NCBI GenBank assembly: GCA_021787635.1 | Contig: JAJYLO010000002.1 | Coordinates: 1 to 40,798, forward strand | Direction of reading: 5' to 3' | Length of the DNA: 40,798 nt | DNA from: a bacterium | Lineage (GTDB): Bacteria > Patescibacteriota > Microgenomatia > UBA1406 > GWC2-37-13 | Part shown: piece by piece, positions 27,135 to 36,291 of the stretch | Layout of the letters: each line of letters starts with the position of its first letter | How positions within the stretch are numbered: the first letter of the stretch is position 1 | Notes under the pieces: model-generated | Seen by the model: only the letters and a program-made list of their open reading frames with translations | The model's database searches: none | What the model was told of the DNA's origin: nothing | Made by a program: the position numbers and the translations under genes

Positions 27135-27910
27135 AGGTTTTCCAAATAACTTTTGCCCAGTATTTTGTTTACCGATTGTCATTTGTCCTCTGGCGGATAC
27201 GCAATTTTTTTAATCTGATTTTTCTTTATTTCCTCTGGACTAGCGTCTTCCATGGCAAGACGGTGATTTTCAATTATACTATCGATAAATTAATTACCTA
27301 TATTATTTTAATCAATATTATGACTGCGATCGTCCTCGGCACGCGGACAACCGATGTCGCCGAAGATATCATGAGTGGCAATATTGCCAATGATTTATTG
27401 AAACCGCTGTCTTTTTTTAAAGTGGCAATTTCCCGGGAATCAGCCGATAAAATCATCAACTTCCTGTTTTCGCTGGTGGAAGTTCTGATATTACTCATCG
27501 TTTTTCACCCGCGAGTATTTTTACAAACCAATATTGTCGCTTATCCGTTATTCATCCTTACGACGATAATCGGCATTGCCATTTCTTTTTTTATTTCCTT
27601 GTCCTTATCATTCATTGCTTTCTGGTCCAATGAAATCTGGGCGCCGCGCTTTATCTACATGACTTTGGTTTCGCTCATCGCCGGGACATTTTTTCCTCTC
27701 GACGTTTTGCCAAAACCGATTTATAATTTGCTGTTGCTAACTCCGTTTCCGTATCTGGTCTATTTTCCCAGTAAGATTTTTATCAGCGGTTTTTCTTTAT
27801 CATTCATCTGGCCGATTCTTATCAGTTTGATTTGGTGTGTCCTTTTATACAGGATATTGTTAATTGTTTGGGAAAACGGCATTAAAAATTATGCGGCTTA
27901 TGGGAAATAA
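27119..27910 (+). CDS. ABC-2-type transporter permease 1
   Basis: Six-TM-like hydrophobic protein with ABC2_membrane_6-like features; adjacent to second permease and ATPase. Confidence 0.85.
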   Translation: MEKYLKVFQITFAQYFVYRLSFVLWRIRNFFNLIFLYFLWTSVFHGKTVIFNYTIDKLITYIILINIMTAIVLGTRTTDVAEDIMSGNIANDLLKPLSFFKVAISRESADKIINFLFSLVEVLILLIVFHPRVFLQTNIVAYPLFILTTIIGIAISFFISLSLSFIAFWSNEIWAPRFIYMTLVSLIAGTFFPLDVLPKPIYNLLLLTPFPYLVYFPSKIFISGFSLSFIWPILISLIWCVLLYRILLIVWENGIKNYAAYGK

Positions 27911-28694
27911 TTTGAAAAGAAATTTTAGTATCTTTTGGCTGCTGGCCACTTTCAGCTTAAAATCGACCTTTGAACATCGGACGGGTGTCGTTTTTTTTCT
28001 TATCGGCAAAATTATCCGTTTCGTCATATATTTTTTATTTATCTATTATCTGGTCAAGGGAACCAAACTGCTGGCGGGATATAATCTTAACCAAACGATT
28101 GTTTTTTTCCTGACTTTTAACTTCATTGATAGCTTGACCCAACTCCTTTTCCGGGAAGTTTACCGCTTCCGGCAATTGGTTGTATCGGCGGAATTTGATT
28201 CGGTATTGCTCAAACCCTACCATCCTTTCCTACGCATTCTTGTCGGCGGGGTGGATATCTTAGATGCTATCCTGATATTTCCTTATCTTTTTATGCTGAT
28301 TTATTTCATTAATAAACTGCCTAATTTGTCCACCGATCAAATTCTGGTTTACATCGGCCTGGTCATTAACGCCGTACTCATTGCCACCAGTTTCCATATT
28401 CTTGTCCTTGCCCTGGCAATACTGACGACGGAAGTCGACCATGCCCTGATGATTTACCGCGACTTTACCCGGATGGTATCGATGCCTCTTGACATCTACC
28501 GCGAACCACTGCGGTCGTTTTTGCTTTTTGTCATTCCGGTCGGTATCATGATGTATGTACCGGTCCGGGCGCTTTTTGGCCTGTTAACGATTCCAGTATT
28601 TATTAACAGCATGGCGGTATCGATTATTTTTATTGTCTTTTCCCTATGGCTATGGAATTATGCCCTGAGAAAATATCAGAGCTGGGGAGGGTAA
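27894..28694 (+). CDS. ABC-2-type transporter permease 2
   Basis: Hydrophobic permease of similar organisation, immediately before the ATPase. Track start 27864 (ATGTTTGGG) lies deeper in the upstream gene; ATG 27897 is another possible start. Confidence 0.82.
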   Translation, partial: RLMGNNLKRNFSIFWLLATFSLKSTFEHRTGVVFFLIGKIIRFVIYFLFIYYLVKGTKLLAGYNLNQTIVFFLTFNFIDSLTQLLFREVYRFRQLVVSAEFDSVLLKPYHPFLRILVGGVDILDAILIFPYLFMLIYFINKLPNLSTDQILVYIGLVINAVLIATSFHILVLALAILTTEVDHALMIYRDFTRMVSMPLDIYREPLRSFLLFVIPVGIMMYVPVRALFGLLTIPVFINSMAVSIIFIVFSLWLWNYALRKYQSWGG

Positions 28695-28697
28695 CTT

Positions 28698-29681
28698 ATG
28701 ATTAAAGTCCAAAACCTAACAAAAATCTATCGCACACCAATAAAAACCGGCAATCCTTTAAGGGATTTCTTCGCGCGTCAATACAAGCAAAATACTGCTC
28801 TCGATAATGTTTCGTTTAAAATCGGGGAAAATGAACTGGTAGGCCTGATCGGTCCCAATGGCGCCGGCAAAACGACGACAATGAAAATCCTGTCCGGCAT
28901 TTTGTATCCGACAAGCGGCAACATCAAAGTCCTGGGCTACACCCCTTCCGACAAAAAACCAGATTTTTTAAAAAAAATCGCTTTCGTCATGGGACAAAAA
29001 AATCAGCTCATTTGGGAGTTGCCGGCCACCGACGCATACGAACTGACCCGGACGATTTACGAAATTGACAAAAGGGAATTTAAGAAGACGGTTGATGACT
29101 TATGTAATTTGCTTGATTGTACCGATTTTATCAACCAGCCTGTCAAAACATTGTCGCTTGGCCAACGGATGCGGGTAGAATTAATAAATTCACTTTTACA
29201 TCGTCCAAAAATACTATTTCTTGATGAACCGACAATTGGCCTTGATATTTTTGCCCAGACAACAATCATTAATTTTATTAAGGAATACCAGGAACGTTAC
29301 CGATCGACAATAATTCTAACGTCACATTATATGCAGGATGTCCAGCGGCTGGCCAAACGGATTATTGTCATCAATCACGGCCGAATTATCTTTGACGGCC
29401 AACTGACAAAACTGATAAACAAATATTCACAGGAAAAAACAATCAACATTATTCTTAGTAATCGATTACCGGAAAAATTCCATTTACCCGACGATATCAA
29501 ATGCGAATACGATTTTCCCACCCTGAAACTGAACGCCAGAAAAGAAAATATTGCTGGCACCCTCGCTTATCTTTTAAAAGAAATCGAATTTCATGATGTG
29601 ACGATCGAAGACGAACCAATTGAAGAAGTGATTAAAAAGATCTTTACATCTTCTCAAAATACAGCGTCACGACCGAAGTGA
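28698..29681 (+). CDS. ABC transporter ATP-binding protein
   Basis: Walker A GLIGPNGAGKTTTMKILSG, signature LSLGQRMRVELINSLLHRPKILFLDEPTIGLD. Confidence 0.96.
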   Translation: MIKVQNLTKIYRTPIKTGNPLRDFFARQYKQNTALDNVSFKIGENELVGLIGPNGAGKTTTMKILSGILYPTSGNIKVLGYTPSDKKPDFLKKIAFVMGQKNQLIWELPATDAYELTRTIYEIDKREFKKTVDDLCNLLDCTDFINQPVKTLSLGQRMRVELINSLLHRPKILFLDEPTIGLDIFAQTTIINFIKEYQERYRSTIILTSHYMQDVQRLAKRIIVINHGRIIFDGQLTKLINKYSQEKTINIILSNRLPEKFHLPDDIKCEYDFPTLKLNARKENIAGTLAYLLKEIEFHDVTIEDEPIEEVIKKIFTSSQNTASRPK

Positions 29682-30387
29682 TCGTCTGACTGCCGGGTTC
29701 GATTTGTGGTGCAGCCACGCCTCCGAAACCCATTGTTTTCGATGCCATATCGTAAGTGATCGGAGCGGGATTCTGGTTTGATTCAACGATATTAGTGATT
29801 TTTCCCAATCGGATACCCAGCTGTTTTGCCAGCTTATTCGCCTGATCTTTGGCGTTATTGATAGCGGCATTACGAGCTAATTCCCGGAATTTGTCGGGAT
29901 TATCGACGGCATAACGCACGCCGCCCACCTGGTTGGCACCGGCCTGCATCACCGCCTCGATCACTCTGGCGGATAATTCGGTGTTGGTTAATTTGATCGT
30001 AATGATAACGTTGCCGTTGTAACCGGAAATCCGGTTGATTTGATTTTCGTAACTATAATTGGGGTTGACCGAATAATTACTGGTTTTTATATCTTCTTTT
30101 TTTATCCCTAATGCTTTCAGCGCTTCAACAATTTTATTATTGGTATCATCGATTTTTTGCTGAACGGAAATAACCGTCGGTTCATTATTGACCGTGATAC
30201 CAGCATCGATATAAGCGGTATCCGGTACGACAGCCACTTTGCCTTCGCCAACGATAGACAGTTCGGACGATTTGGTAGTTGATGTTAATGTTAACGGATA
30301 TGAGATATTAAATATCTTAATCAGATACAAAGCGGCGAGAATAACAATAACAGACAGGAGTAAATATTTAAAATTTTCTTTATTCAT
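29644..30387 (-). CDS. SIMPL (DUF541) domain protein with N-terminal anchor
   Basis: LSIVGEGKVAVVPDTAYIDAGITVNNE, GIKKEDIKTSNYSVNPNYSYENQINRISGYNGNVIITIKL. Confidence 0.9.
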   Translation of the reverse strand: MNKENFKYLLLSVIVILAALYLIKIFNISYPLTLTSTTKSSELSIVGEGKVAVVPDTAYIDAGITVNNEPTVISVQQKIDDTNNKIVEALKALGIKKEDIKTSNYSVNPNYSYENQINRISGYNGNVIITIKLTNTELSARVIEAVMQAGANQVGGVRYAVDNPDKFRELARNAAINNAKDQANKLAKQLGIRLGKITNIVESNQNPAPITYDMASKTMGFGGVAAPQIEPGSQTITSVVTLYFEKM

Positions 30388-30404
30388 AATTTAATCGTAG
30401 CACA

Positions 30405-31973
30405 TTATATCTTTTTGTAAATTCGAATCACCGGATGATCAAATACGGAAAACGTTTCTTCCGCCTGCTCGTCGGATTTATTAATGCTGAATTCCGCCAC
30501 TTTTTTAAATCCTAACCGACCGGAAAACAATTGCCGGTAATAATCATTTAATTTCGGGTACTTGTTTGCCTGATGGTTCATAAAAACTCTTCTTGAAGGA
30601 ACAATTATATAATCGGCTGCCTTAATGTCCCGTACCAATTCCTGCTGTAATTCATAATTCTGGTCCAGGTCATAAAAATCAAAGGAAATATAGCGGTAGT
30701 TTTGGGTATCAAACGGCACATCGACGACATTGGCTGTTTCCGAAAGGATGATCGAATTTTTGGGGACGTGTTCACCAATCCATTCGGTAGCGGTAAAACG
30801 AACATCGGGGGAAAGATAAACGCGCAGATACATAATTCCGGGGATTATACTAATTAATATTATCAATACTACACCGGCATTAGAAATTGAAAACCTACCC
30901 GGCGGCAGGCAAAGTTGAAAATTGAAAATTCTCCAACGACGTCTGGATAACCATCGACTGATATCAATTAGCAACAATACAGAAAAGATTAACATTAACG
31001 GAAAGATAGGCGCCATAAATCTCGTCCACTTGGCAAAAAGGAATGCGTTAGGAACAAAGTAAATAAAAAATGCCAGCCGCAGCAAATTATATTCCTTCTT
31101 CTTCCACGATAAACCCAATATTCCTAATATCCCCAATATAAATACCGGCCAACCCAAAGCGTAGGGAAATATTTTAGTTAATTGAAATAAAACCGGAATT
31201 GTTCCGACAAATTGTCGCGTATAAAAGACGAGGATACGGCCGGCGGCCACCGCCGATTCGTAACTGATTGAATTGCGAAATTCGTCAAAAGAGAGTAAAT
31301 TGTACGGCGAAAATATTATTCCGAATAACGTTGACAATCCAAGATATTTAATCGTTTGAGCAAAAACTTTCCGACGCCTCGGTTCATTAATGAATCGATA
31401 TGTGATCACCATCAACGGCACTATCCAGAAAATAAGAGCGGATATTTTTGTCGCCGCCGCCAACCCCGACCATAAAGCCAGGAAAAAAATATTTTGATCG
31501 TGTTTTAAGGATTCGTAAATAATCAGCGAGTAAAAAAGCACGAGTAATGATTCTGTCGTGCCGAAATGGGCAAACTGAATCAGGGCAGGAGAAAAGATAA
31601 ACAAAATGATAGATAAATGATTTAAGATTTTGGATTTATGATTTAAGAGGTTGAAAATTGCCAATAATGTAAACACATTAATTATCGATGCACCGGCGGA
31701 AATGAATCTTAAAGCGAGAGTGGTGTTAACAAATGTTAACGGTAAATGCAAAATTTGCAGCAGGAAATATGCTAGATATAGCGGAAACTGACCATAGGCA
31801 AAAAAATGAGGATTAAAGGAATTGGCCAATGATTGAACAGCAACCGCCATATTTCTTTCATCCGGGTGCATCGGATACGGCAACCCCCATCCTAAATTAA
31901 TGATCCTTGTAAACACCAATAATATAGCAATACAGCAATATGACAATATTCTTTTCCAGTTGATTTTTTGCAT
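30405..31973 (-). CDS. GT39/PMT-like membrane glycosyltransferase
   Basis: PYPMHPDERNMAVAVQSL near TM1, multi-TM, RWTRFMAPIFPLMLIFSVLLL. Confidence 0.82.
   Translation of the reverse strand: MQKINWKRILSYCCIAILLVFTRIINLGWGLPYPMHPDERNMAVAVQSLANSFNPHFFAYGQFPLYLAYFLLQILHLPLTFVNTTLALRFISAGASIINVFTLLAIFNLLNHKSKILNHLSIILFIFSPALIQFAHFGTTESLLVLFYSLIIYESLKHDQNIFFLALWSGLAAATKISALIFWIVPLMVITYRFINEPRRRKVFAQTIKYLGLSTLFGIIFSPYNLLSFDEFRNSISYESAVAAGRILVFYTRQFVGTIPVLFQLTKIFPYALGWPVFILGILGILGLSWKKKEYNLLRLAFFIYFVPNAFLFAKWTRFMAPIFPLMLIFSVLLLIDISRWLSRRRWRIFNFQLCLPPGRFSISNAGVVLIILISIIPGIMYLRVYLSPDVRFTATEWIGEHVPKNSIILSETANVVDVPFDTQNYRYISFDFYDLDQNYELQQELVRDIKAADYIIVPSRRVFMNHQANKYPKLNDYYRQLFSGRLGFKKVAEFSINKSDEQAEETFSVFDHPVIRIYKKI
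30882..30933. repeat. Related palindromic/AT-rich segment inside the GT39-like ORF
   Basis: GAAATTGAAAACCTACCCGGCGGCAGGCAAAGTTGAAAATTGAAAATT; imperfect CCTACC-CGGC-GGCAGG core with AT-rich flanks. Confidence 0.5.
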
Positions 31974-32010
31974 GCCAAATATTATTATATAGCTTAGCAG
32001 AAAACTAATT

Positions 32011-32271
32011 ATGGCTAAGTACGAATTAACTTTCCTTCTATCTGAAGAAGCGGAGTCAAAGAAAATTAAGGAATTGCTGGAATCGCTGACAGTGAAAATT
32101 GCGGCGGAGGAAAATTGGGGGCAAAAAACCCTGGCTTATCCGGTAAAAAAGAATCATGCCGCCTATTTTTATAACTGGACATTGGATGTCGATAAAGCGA
32201 AAGTAACCGAACTGAAACGCCGGTTAAATTTCCATGAGAAACTGTTAAGATATTTATTATTGACAAAGTAA
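32011..32271 (+). CDS. rpsF: 30S ribosomal protein S6
   Basis: MAKYELTFLLSEEA, WGQKTLAYPVKKNHAAYFYNWTLDVD; rpsF-ssb-rpsR order. Confidence 0.93.
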   Translation: MAKYELTFLLSEEAESKKIKELLESLTVKIAAEENWGQKTLAYPVKKNHAAYFYNWTLDVDKAKVTELKRRLNFHEKLLRYLLLTK

Positions 32272-32272
32272 T

Positions 32273-32776
32273 ATGGCCAGCCGTTCTTTGAACCGGGTGA
32301 TTTTGATCGGTAATCTAACCCGCGACCCGGAATTGAAATACACCCCGGCCGGTACCGCCGTTTGCACTTTCGGTGTCGCCACCAATCGCAGTTGGACCAC
32401 CAACGATGGCCAGACTAAAGAAGAAACGCAGTATCACCGGATTGTCGCCTGGCAAAAATTGGCCGAGTTGTGCGGAAAATTTCTGTCCAAAGGCAAGAAA
32501 GTATTTTTGGAAGGCCGGATCACTTACCGGTCGTTTACCGGCCGTGATGGCCAGCAGCGGTCGATTACGGAAATAGTTCTTGACGATTTCATCGTTTTTG
32601 GTGACGGCCGAAAAGCGACGGGAATGACGGCGGAAAAAAGCCCGGTTTCAAGTGAAGAAACGGCTTCTTCCGAACCGCCGACGGTGAGTGAGCAAAAACC
32701 ATCGGAAGAAACGGTAAGGGAAGAAGATCCGGTTAAAGTCAACGAAAATATCAGCCCGGACGACATTCCATTTTAA
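32273..32776 (+). CDS. ssb: Single-stranded DNA-binding protein
   Basis: SLNRVILIGNLTRDPELKYTPAGTAVCTFGVATNRSW; acidic tip DDIPF. Confidence 0.97.
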   Translation: MASRSLNRVILIGNLTRDPELKYTPAGTAVCTFGVATNRSWTTNDGQTKEETQYHRIVAWQKLAELCGKFLSKGKKVFLEGRITYRSFTGRDGQQRSITEIVLDDFIVFGDGRKATGMTAEKSPVSSEETASSEPPTVSEQKPSEETVREEDPVKVNENISPDDIPF

Positions 32777-32789
32777 TTTACAAACCAAT

Positions 32790-32999
32790 ATGTCTAAATG
32801 TTTTTTTTGCCAATACAAAACGGATCCGAGTTTTAAAGACTTGGATAATTTGGAAAAATTCCTATCCCCCCGTAAAAAAATCGTCAACCGGGAAAAAACG
32901 CATTTATGCGCCAAGCATCAGCGGTGTTTGACGAAAGAAATTAAATACGCCCGCTATCTGGCACTCATTCCTTACGTCTCCTACCAAGGACTCCGCTAA
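32790..32999 (+). CDS. rpsR: 30S ribosomal protein S18 (zinc-ligand form)
   Basis: CFFC...CAKHQRCLTKEIKYARYLALIPYV; synteny with rpsF-ssb. Confidence 0.93.
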   Translation: MSKCFFCQYKTDPSFKDLDNLEKFLSPRKKIVNREKTHLCAKHQRCLTKEIKYARYLALIPYVSYQGLR

Positions 33000-33017
33000 A
33001 GTGCTATAATCTTATTT

Positions 33018-33710
33018 ATGCAGGCTACAATCACTATTCCCGAAGGGGCCAAATGTTTGTTGAAAGCCGGCCAAACCGTGGATTTTGGCATGCCGTTTCT
33101 TGAAAAGAAATCAACGATGACCGTTACTCTCGAAGCCGCCAGCGCTTTAGGCATCGCCCCATCCAAAATATTCAATCACCTGCGAAAATTTGTCGGCGAT
33201 ACGATCAATGTCGGCGATTTGCTCGGTATTAATAAAGGGCTTTTGTCGACTAAAAAAATCAAAAGCAAATTCGCCGGCATGATCAAGGAAATCGACCATA
33301 CTACCGGCAATATCATCATTGTTGCCGCCGGCGACTCCGACATGATCCAAAAGATATTTTTCCGGGGAGAAATTACCGCCGTCCATAAACAGGCTATCAC
33401 CGTTGAATTAAAAAAAGGGCGGGAATTTCCGCTGCAAAAAATGACGACTGACTTTGGTGGAAAAGTATCGTACATTGAAAATGGATTGGATGGAAAAATA
33501 TTTTTTGCCGAAACCATTACCGGCTACCTACAGTTAAAAGCCGAAGCCGTCGGCGCTGCTGGCTTCATCACTCTAACGCGCTTAAACGAAGAAACGGATC
33601 TACCTTCGGCCCAGTTAAAAAATATTGCCGACAGCAAAAAGATTCTCGACCTCCAACTTCCCTATTGCTTAATTAGTAGGGAACATAGTACAATTTACTT
33701 TTACGAATGA
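33018..33710 (+). CDS. Hypothetical protein with barrel-sandwich-like segments
   Basis: 230 aa intact ORF after TGCTATAAT (33002-33010); ...INVGDLLGINKGLLSTKKIKSKFAGMIKEIDHTTGNIIIVAA. Confidence 0.7.
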   Translation: MQATITIPEGAKCLLKAGQTVDFGMPFLEKKSTMTVTLEAASALGIAPSKIFNHLRKFVGDTINVGDLLGINKGLLSTKKIKSKFAGMIKEIDHTTGNIIIVAAGDSDMIQKIFFRGEITAVHKQAITVELKKGREFPLQKMTTDFGGKVSYIENGLDGKIFFAETITGYLQLKAEAVGAAGFITLTRLNEETDLPSAQLKNIADSKKILDLQLPYCLISREHSTIYFYE

Positions 33711-34924
33711 GTAATAAAATCACCAACATTCTGCTTTTTTTGTCGATCGGCGTTTTTTTGTTTGGCTGCGGCTATAAGCTGGGAGAATATAAAAGCCTTA
33801 ACTTTTCCGGCTCGGTTAGCTATCCAGTCCTAAATGGTGCGCCAGCCGGTTTCGATTCCGGACTGTTTTGGCAAACATGGAATAATTTGCAGCAGAAATA
33901 TGTCGATAAGAAGAAAGTTGATCCCAAAAAAATGTTTTACGATGCATTAAAGGGAATGGTTTCTTCAGTCGACGATCCCTATACTTTCTTTTTGACGCCG
34001 GATGAAAATAAGCAGACGAAAGAAGATTTAGGCGGCCAATTTGAAGGTATTGGTGCTCAGCTGGGCTTGAAAGACAACCGAATCATCATTATCGCGCCGC
34101 TAAAAAACTCTCCGGCAAAGAAAGCGGGAGTGAAAGCCGGTGATTTTATCAATGATGTCGATGGTCAGTCGACCAAGACCTGGACACTGACCCAGGCGGT
34201 ATTGAAAATCCGCGGTAAAAAAGGAACGAAGGTAACGTTAACTCTGGAACGCGATGGTAAGGAATTTACCGTAACCATTACCCGGGATCAGATAACCGTT
34301 TCCTCAGTTGATTTATCTTATGAAAATAATGTCGCTATCTTGAAATTGAACCAGTTTGGTGACAATACCAATGCCGAGTGGGATAAAGCGGTCGCCGATA
34401 TTAAGACCAAATGGGACAAAAAAGAGATTAAAGGCATGGTCCTTGACTTGCGCGATAATCCCGGCGGGTTTTTGGACAGCGCGGTTTATCTCGCTTCCGA
34501 ATTTCTACCGCAGGGAAAATTAATTGTCAAGCAGGAATCAACCACGACCGGAAACCACGATTATTACTCCGAGCGTTCAGGTAATCTTCAGGATATTCCA
34601 TTATCAATACTAATTAATAAAGGGTCGGCGTCGGCGTCGGAAATCCTGGCCGGGTCCTTAAGGGATTACAACCGGGCAAAATTAATTGGTGAAAAAAGTT
34701 TCGGCAAGGGCTCGGTCCAGGAAGCGCTTGACCTGAAAAATGGCGCCGGATTGCACGTCACTGTCGCTAAATGGGTGCTGCCCAACGGCGATTGGATTAA
34801 CGGCAAAGGAATCGAACCGGATATTGCCGTCGAAAATAAAGTTTCCGAAGGCAATACGCTCGATCGGGCTTCGGATAGCCAGTTAGATAAGGCAATAGAA
34901 GTTGTTTTAAATAAAAACAAATGA
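33707..34924 (+). CDS. S41-family C-terminal processing peptidase
   Basis: PDZ plus MVLDLRDNPGGFLDSAVYLASEFL, LINKGSASASEILAGSLRDYNRAKLIGEKSFGKGSVQ. Confidence 0.95.
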   Translation: MSNKITNILLFLSIGVFLFGCGYKLGEYKSLNFSGSVSYPVLNGAPAGFDSGLFWQTWNNLQQKYVDKKKVDPKKMFYDALKGMVSSVDDPYTFFLTPDENKQTKEDLGGQFEGIGAQLGLKDNRIIIIAPLKNSPAKKAGVKAGDFINDVDGQSTKTWTLTQAVLKIRGKKGTKVTLTLERDGKEFTVTITRDQITVSSVDLSYENNVAILKLNQFGDNTNAEWDKAVADIKTKWDKKEIKGMVLDLRDNPGGFLDSAVYLASEFLPQGKLIVKQESTTTGNHDYYSERSGNLQDIPLSILINKGSASASEILAGSLRDYNRAKLIGEKSFGKGSVQEALDLKNGAGLHVTVAKWVLPNGDWINGKGIEPDIAVENKVSEGNTLDRASDSQLDKAIEVVLNKNK

Positions 34925-36054
34925 AAAAACTAATCGTCTTGATCGTGCTTTTGGTTGCAATAGTCTATGTCGGGCAAACAGCTCATCTTCTGCCCGCCAA
35001 ATTGGGTTTACCGCAACCGCCAGCGGCACCGGCGACAAAACAAACGGTCGTCTATGAGGAATCAGTCATTACTAAAGTTGTCAAGGAAGCAATTCCGTCA
35101 GTTGTTACCGTTGGGATAAAAACAACGACGACCACCGGTAATAGTTTTCAATTTGATCCGTTTAACCCGCTTGCGCCGTTCCAGCAGGTTCCCGGCCAGA
35201 CGCAAAATGTCGAACAGAATATCGGGAGCGGCTTTATCGTATCTACCAACGGTCTAATTATCACCAATAAACATGTCGTTTCCGATACATCAGCCGGTTA
35301 TCAAGTATTGACGAATGACGGAAAAAAATATACAGTGGATAAAATTTACCGTGATCCGTTGAACGATTTGGCGATTTTGAAAATCAATGCTAGCGGCCTG
35401 AAACCGCTTAAACTCGGCGATTCCACTCATTTGGAACTGGGGCAGTTGGCAATTGCCATCGGTACGCCGCTTGGTGAGTTTACCAATACTGTCACCAAAG
35501 GCATCATTTCCGGATTGGGCCGAGGAATAACTGCCGGTTCACCTTATGAAGGGTATGTGGAAAAACTGGATAATGTTATTCAAACCGATGCACCAATTAG
35601 CCCCGGCAACTCCGGCGGCCCACTTCTTAATTCGGCCGGTCAGGTTATCGGCGTCAACACCGCCATTGCTTCCGAAGGACAAAATATCGGTTTTGCTATC
35701 CCCGTCAACGTTGTCAAAAATCTGATCGATAATTTCAATAAAAACGGCGGCACTTTTGAACGGCCGTACATCGGCGTCCGTTACAAAATGATTGACCAAC
35801 AGACCGCTGTTTTAAACGATCTGGTTCAGGGAGCCTACGTCGTCGAAGTCGTTCAGGGTTCGCCCGCCGACAAAGCCGGCATTCAGAACGAGGATGTCAT
35901 CACCGAATTCGACGGCAGAAAAATCGACGGTAGCAATGACCAAATACTGACCCAGCTTATTAATGAAAAAAAAATCGGCGATCGGGTCCAACTAAAAATA
36001 GTTCGCGATAAAGAAGTGAAAACCGTCACCGTTACCCTTGGTACCGCCCCTTGA
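34921..36054 (+). CDS. HtrA/DegP-like trypsin serine protease with PDZ
   Basis: GSGFIVSTNGLIITNKHVV, DLAILKINA, DAPISPGNSGGPLLNSAGQVIGVNTAI, PDZ. Confidence 0.95.
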   Translation: MKKLIVLIVLLVAIVYVGQTAHLLPAKLGLPQPPAAPATKQTVVYEESVITKVVKEAIPSVVTVGIKTTTTTGNSFQFDPFNPLAPFQQVPGQTQNVEQNIGSGFIVSTNGLIITNKHVVSDTSAGYQVLTNDGKKYTVDKIYRDPLNDLAILKINASGLKPLKLGDSTHLELGQLAIAIGTPLGEFTNTVTKGIISGLGRGITAGSPYEGYVEKLDNVIQTDAPISPGNSGGPLLNSAGQVIGVNTAIASEGQNIGFAIPVNVVKNLIDNFNKNGGTFERPYIGVRYKMIDQQTAVLNDLVQGAYVVEVVQGSPADKAGIQNEDVITEFDGRKIDGSNDQILTQLINEKKIGDRVQLKIVRDKEVKTVTVTLGTAP

Positions 36055-36291
36055 TGATACGTAACCAATATTGAACTGACATATATTTTCATTGCTTTGC
36101 GTGAAGCCGTTAAGGGCTGGGCGATCGTGGCTAAGCAATTGACTGCTCGATCGAACCGGATTTCCTGCCGGAATATATGATACGTTGCCGCAATGAATTT
36201 TGACAACAGATGAAAACCGAACAATGTCTGATGATACGGCTGCTCTTCTCCGCGTTTATGTTAGAATAAAAAGTGCTATAATTCTTTTTAT

